The notes under the pieces were generated by a model. The model made no database searches. It saw nothing but the letters and a program-made list of their open reading frames with translations, and was not told where the DNA came from. The position numbers and the translations under genes were made by a program. A DNA stretch of 6,380 bases from Pseudomonadota bacterium (GTDB lineage: Bacteria; Bdellovibrionota_B; Oligoflexia; Silvanigrellales; Silvanigrellaceae), in assembly GCA_027490595.1 (NCBI GenBank), contig JAIXXU010000035.1:1-6380 (forward strand), in the 5' to 3' direction. Of the stretch, positions 5,104 through 6,380 are shown one piece after another. The number at the start of each line of letters is the position of its first letter. The first letter of the stretch is position 1.

Positions 5104-6380
5104 ATGAATATTGGAATTCAAAAAAAATCTTTAGCAGTTTTAGGGGAAAAAACACATTTATTACATCAAAGCAAAAGTTCAACATCAACCACAGTTGAAC
5201 GAAAATATTTCGGTTCAAATTATTGGGAAGACAAAAGAACCTCCAATTGTTCCACAGAATTTGAACATGAATTTTATAAACCAGAACTTGATAGATTTTT
5301 TAGCGAGGAATCAGGTGAGATTATACTACAAGATTATATATCCCAAATTCATGAAAAATCAGAAGAAAATGGTGTAAAAATCTCTCAAAAAAATATGTTT
5401 GTTTCAAGATCGAAATATTTTGGACCAGCCATTCCTAAGTCAGGCCAAATTTTACTTGGTCTTGCCTATGCTAAAGCGCAAAAAGGAAATGCATTAAAAC
5501 AGTGTTCTTCTGGAAGCCGAGTATTTGAATTTGATGTGAAAAAATTTAAACAATATTTATCAGATAACTTCGGTGAGCCTTTAGCAAAAGAAATAAAAGA
5601 CAGTTACTTTAAAAATTTTTGGCATGATTTGAAAGTCTTTGTTTTAACAAAACAAGAAAGTAGTGATCCTGATTTTTATTCTTCCTTTATTAAATCACAT
5701 TTAGGAGAAGAAAATCTTTGTTGGTTAAAAAATAAAAATCAACAACAAAAACAAGCTCTAAATCTTTCCAAAAAACTAACTAATGCTATCAAAGCTAATG
5801 ATATAGATAATTTAATACAACTCCAATTTGAAGTAGAGTTGTACTTTCTGCCCGAAAAAACGTTCAAAGATTTACGCGACGAATTTATAAATAAATATGG
5901 TTTGCGCCATTCTGATTCTATGGTTTTATCATTTTCTCTATTTTTAAAAACATTTCCAAAAGAATATAACTCAAAAGAAATATTAAATTTATGCCTTGAA
6001 CAGAACAGTTTTTATAAATGGGATGAGACTGTTCTAAATGCAATTTTTAGAAGAAATAATAGCGGTATCTCTAAACTACCAAAACTAAAACGAGTTGTTT
6101 TTTCGTTGCTAAAAGAAGGGGACGAAAAAGCCATATTTTTTCTAAAAAATATGTATAACTTTTGGAAACACCCATTTTGTCTGTATTACGCTTTGCAAGG
6201 AAGAGAAAAACCCCTCAATTTTATTATAAATAAATATAATAATAATAAAATTAAATTTGAATACAAAATTCCTAAGCACATAATTAGAAGTAGACAACAA
6301 AATTATACTTTGTTAACTGCGACAATGAATTTGCTTATTCAAAATCCCACTGATATATCAATCAAATGTTATAATATTAT
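5104..6380 (+). CDS. Large AT-rich hypothetical protein with degenerate ankyrin-like C-terminal half (3' end beyond window)
   Basis: Open for 425 codons from ATG 5104 to the window edge with no stop, so the protein is longer than seen. The start is supported by TAGGAAA, with AGGA 7 bases before the ATG. No signal peptide or membrane segment is evident, so it is cytoplasmic or exported by a signal-less route. Residues 1-215 are not recognised; a KYFG motif occurs twice (34-37 and 104-107), each after an Arg-containing stretch. From ~220 onward there are helix-pair patterns like worn ankyrin repeats: LTNAIKANDIDNLIQL (~225-240), SKEILNLCLEQNS (~290-302), WDETVLNAIFRRNN with VVFSLLKEG (~306-339), LYYALQGREKPLNFIINKY (~360-378) and NYTLLTATMNLLIQNP (~400-415). 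The canonical TPLHxA core is never intact. It is Lys/Asn/Ile/Phe-rich, with GC well below the left half of the window. Ankyrin-type proteins in host-associated bacteria are often effectors; that role is inference. Confidence 0.8.
   Translation, partial: MNIGIQKKSLAVLGEKTHLLHQSKSSTSTTVERKYFGSNYWEDKRTSNCSTEFEHEFYKPELDRFFSEESGEIILQDYISQIHEKSEENGVKISQKNMFVSRSKYFGPAIPKSGQILLGLAYAKAQKGNALKQCSSGSRVFEFDVKKFKQYLSDNFGEPLAKEIKDSYFKNFWHDLKVFVLTKQESSDPDFYSSFIKSHLGEENLCWLKNKNQQQKQALNLSKKLTNAIKANDIDNLIQLQFEVELYFLPEKTFKDLRDEFINKYGLRHSDSMVLSFSLFLKTFPKEYNSKEILNLCLEQNSFYKWDETVLNAIFRRNNSGISKLPKLKRVVFSLLKEGDEKAIFFLKNMYNFWKHPFCLYYALQGREKPLNFIINKYNNNKIKFEYKIPKHIIRSRQQNYTLLTATMNLLIQNPTDISIKCYNI

Noticed and set aside
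5195..5377. Short 60-codon plus-strand frame
   Set aside because: It lies entirely inside the 425-codon gene starting at 5104 in another frame and has no independent support.

Overview
The window reads as a bacterial chromosome segment that changes character halfway along. The left part (1-2545) is a compact plus-strand cluster of housekeeping-type genes at moderate GC. The middle (2549-4709) is a minus-strand pair of duplicated lipoprotein genes. The right part (about 4860-6380) is very AT-rich and holds the start of one long plus-strand gene that is open to the window edge. The organism is most likely a Gram-negative proteobacterium. The peroxiredoxin has an MGIERTTFLI block and a W-x-KVKV-x-GHAE ending that I associate from memory with alphaproteobacterial Bcp proteins. 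The overall AT richness and an ankyrin-like gene would suit a host-associated lineage such as Holosporales/Rickettsiales relatives, but this placement is inference.

Layout: (1) 1-390, the 3' part of a Bcp/PrxQ-type thiol peroxidase; (2) 408-1403, an RsuA/RluB-type rRNA pseudouridine synthase with a long lysine-rich tail; (3) 1419-2105, a stand-alone DnaQ-like 3'-5' exonuclease with a complete DEDDh set; (4) 2102-2545, an unrecognised small helical protein overlapping the exonuclease by ATGA. These four have gaps of 17 and 15 bases and one 4-base overlap, so they look like one transcription unit. They share no single pathway: they cover peroxide detoxification, rRNA modification and DNA/RNA processing.

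The cluster meets the lipoprotein genes head to head with only 3 bases between stop codons. The two lipoprotein genes (2549-3706 and 3939-4709, both minus) are tandem paralogs. Each has a lipobox signal peptide, a Pro/Ser/Gly/Asn-rich linker, an immunoglobulin-like 'choice-of-anchor D'-type domain and a Cys-rich C-terminal domain. The longer copy has a second beta-type domain that the shorter lacks. The duplication includes at least 149 bases upstream, so each copy carries its own matching ribosome binding site and candidate promoter.

Beyond a spacer whose core (4861-5040) is about 14% GC, a gene starts at 5104 with a good ribosome binding site and stays open for 425 codons to the window end. 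Its first half is unrecognised. Its second half has degenerate helix-pair patterns resembling ankyrin repeats. It is the best candidate for something undescribed here, possibly a host-interaction protein. No RNA genes, insertion sequences or CRISPR arrays were found.
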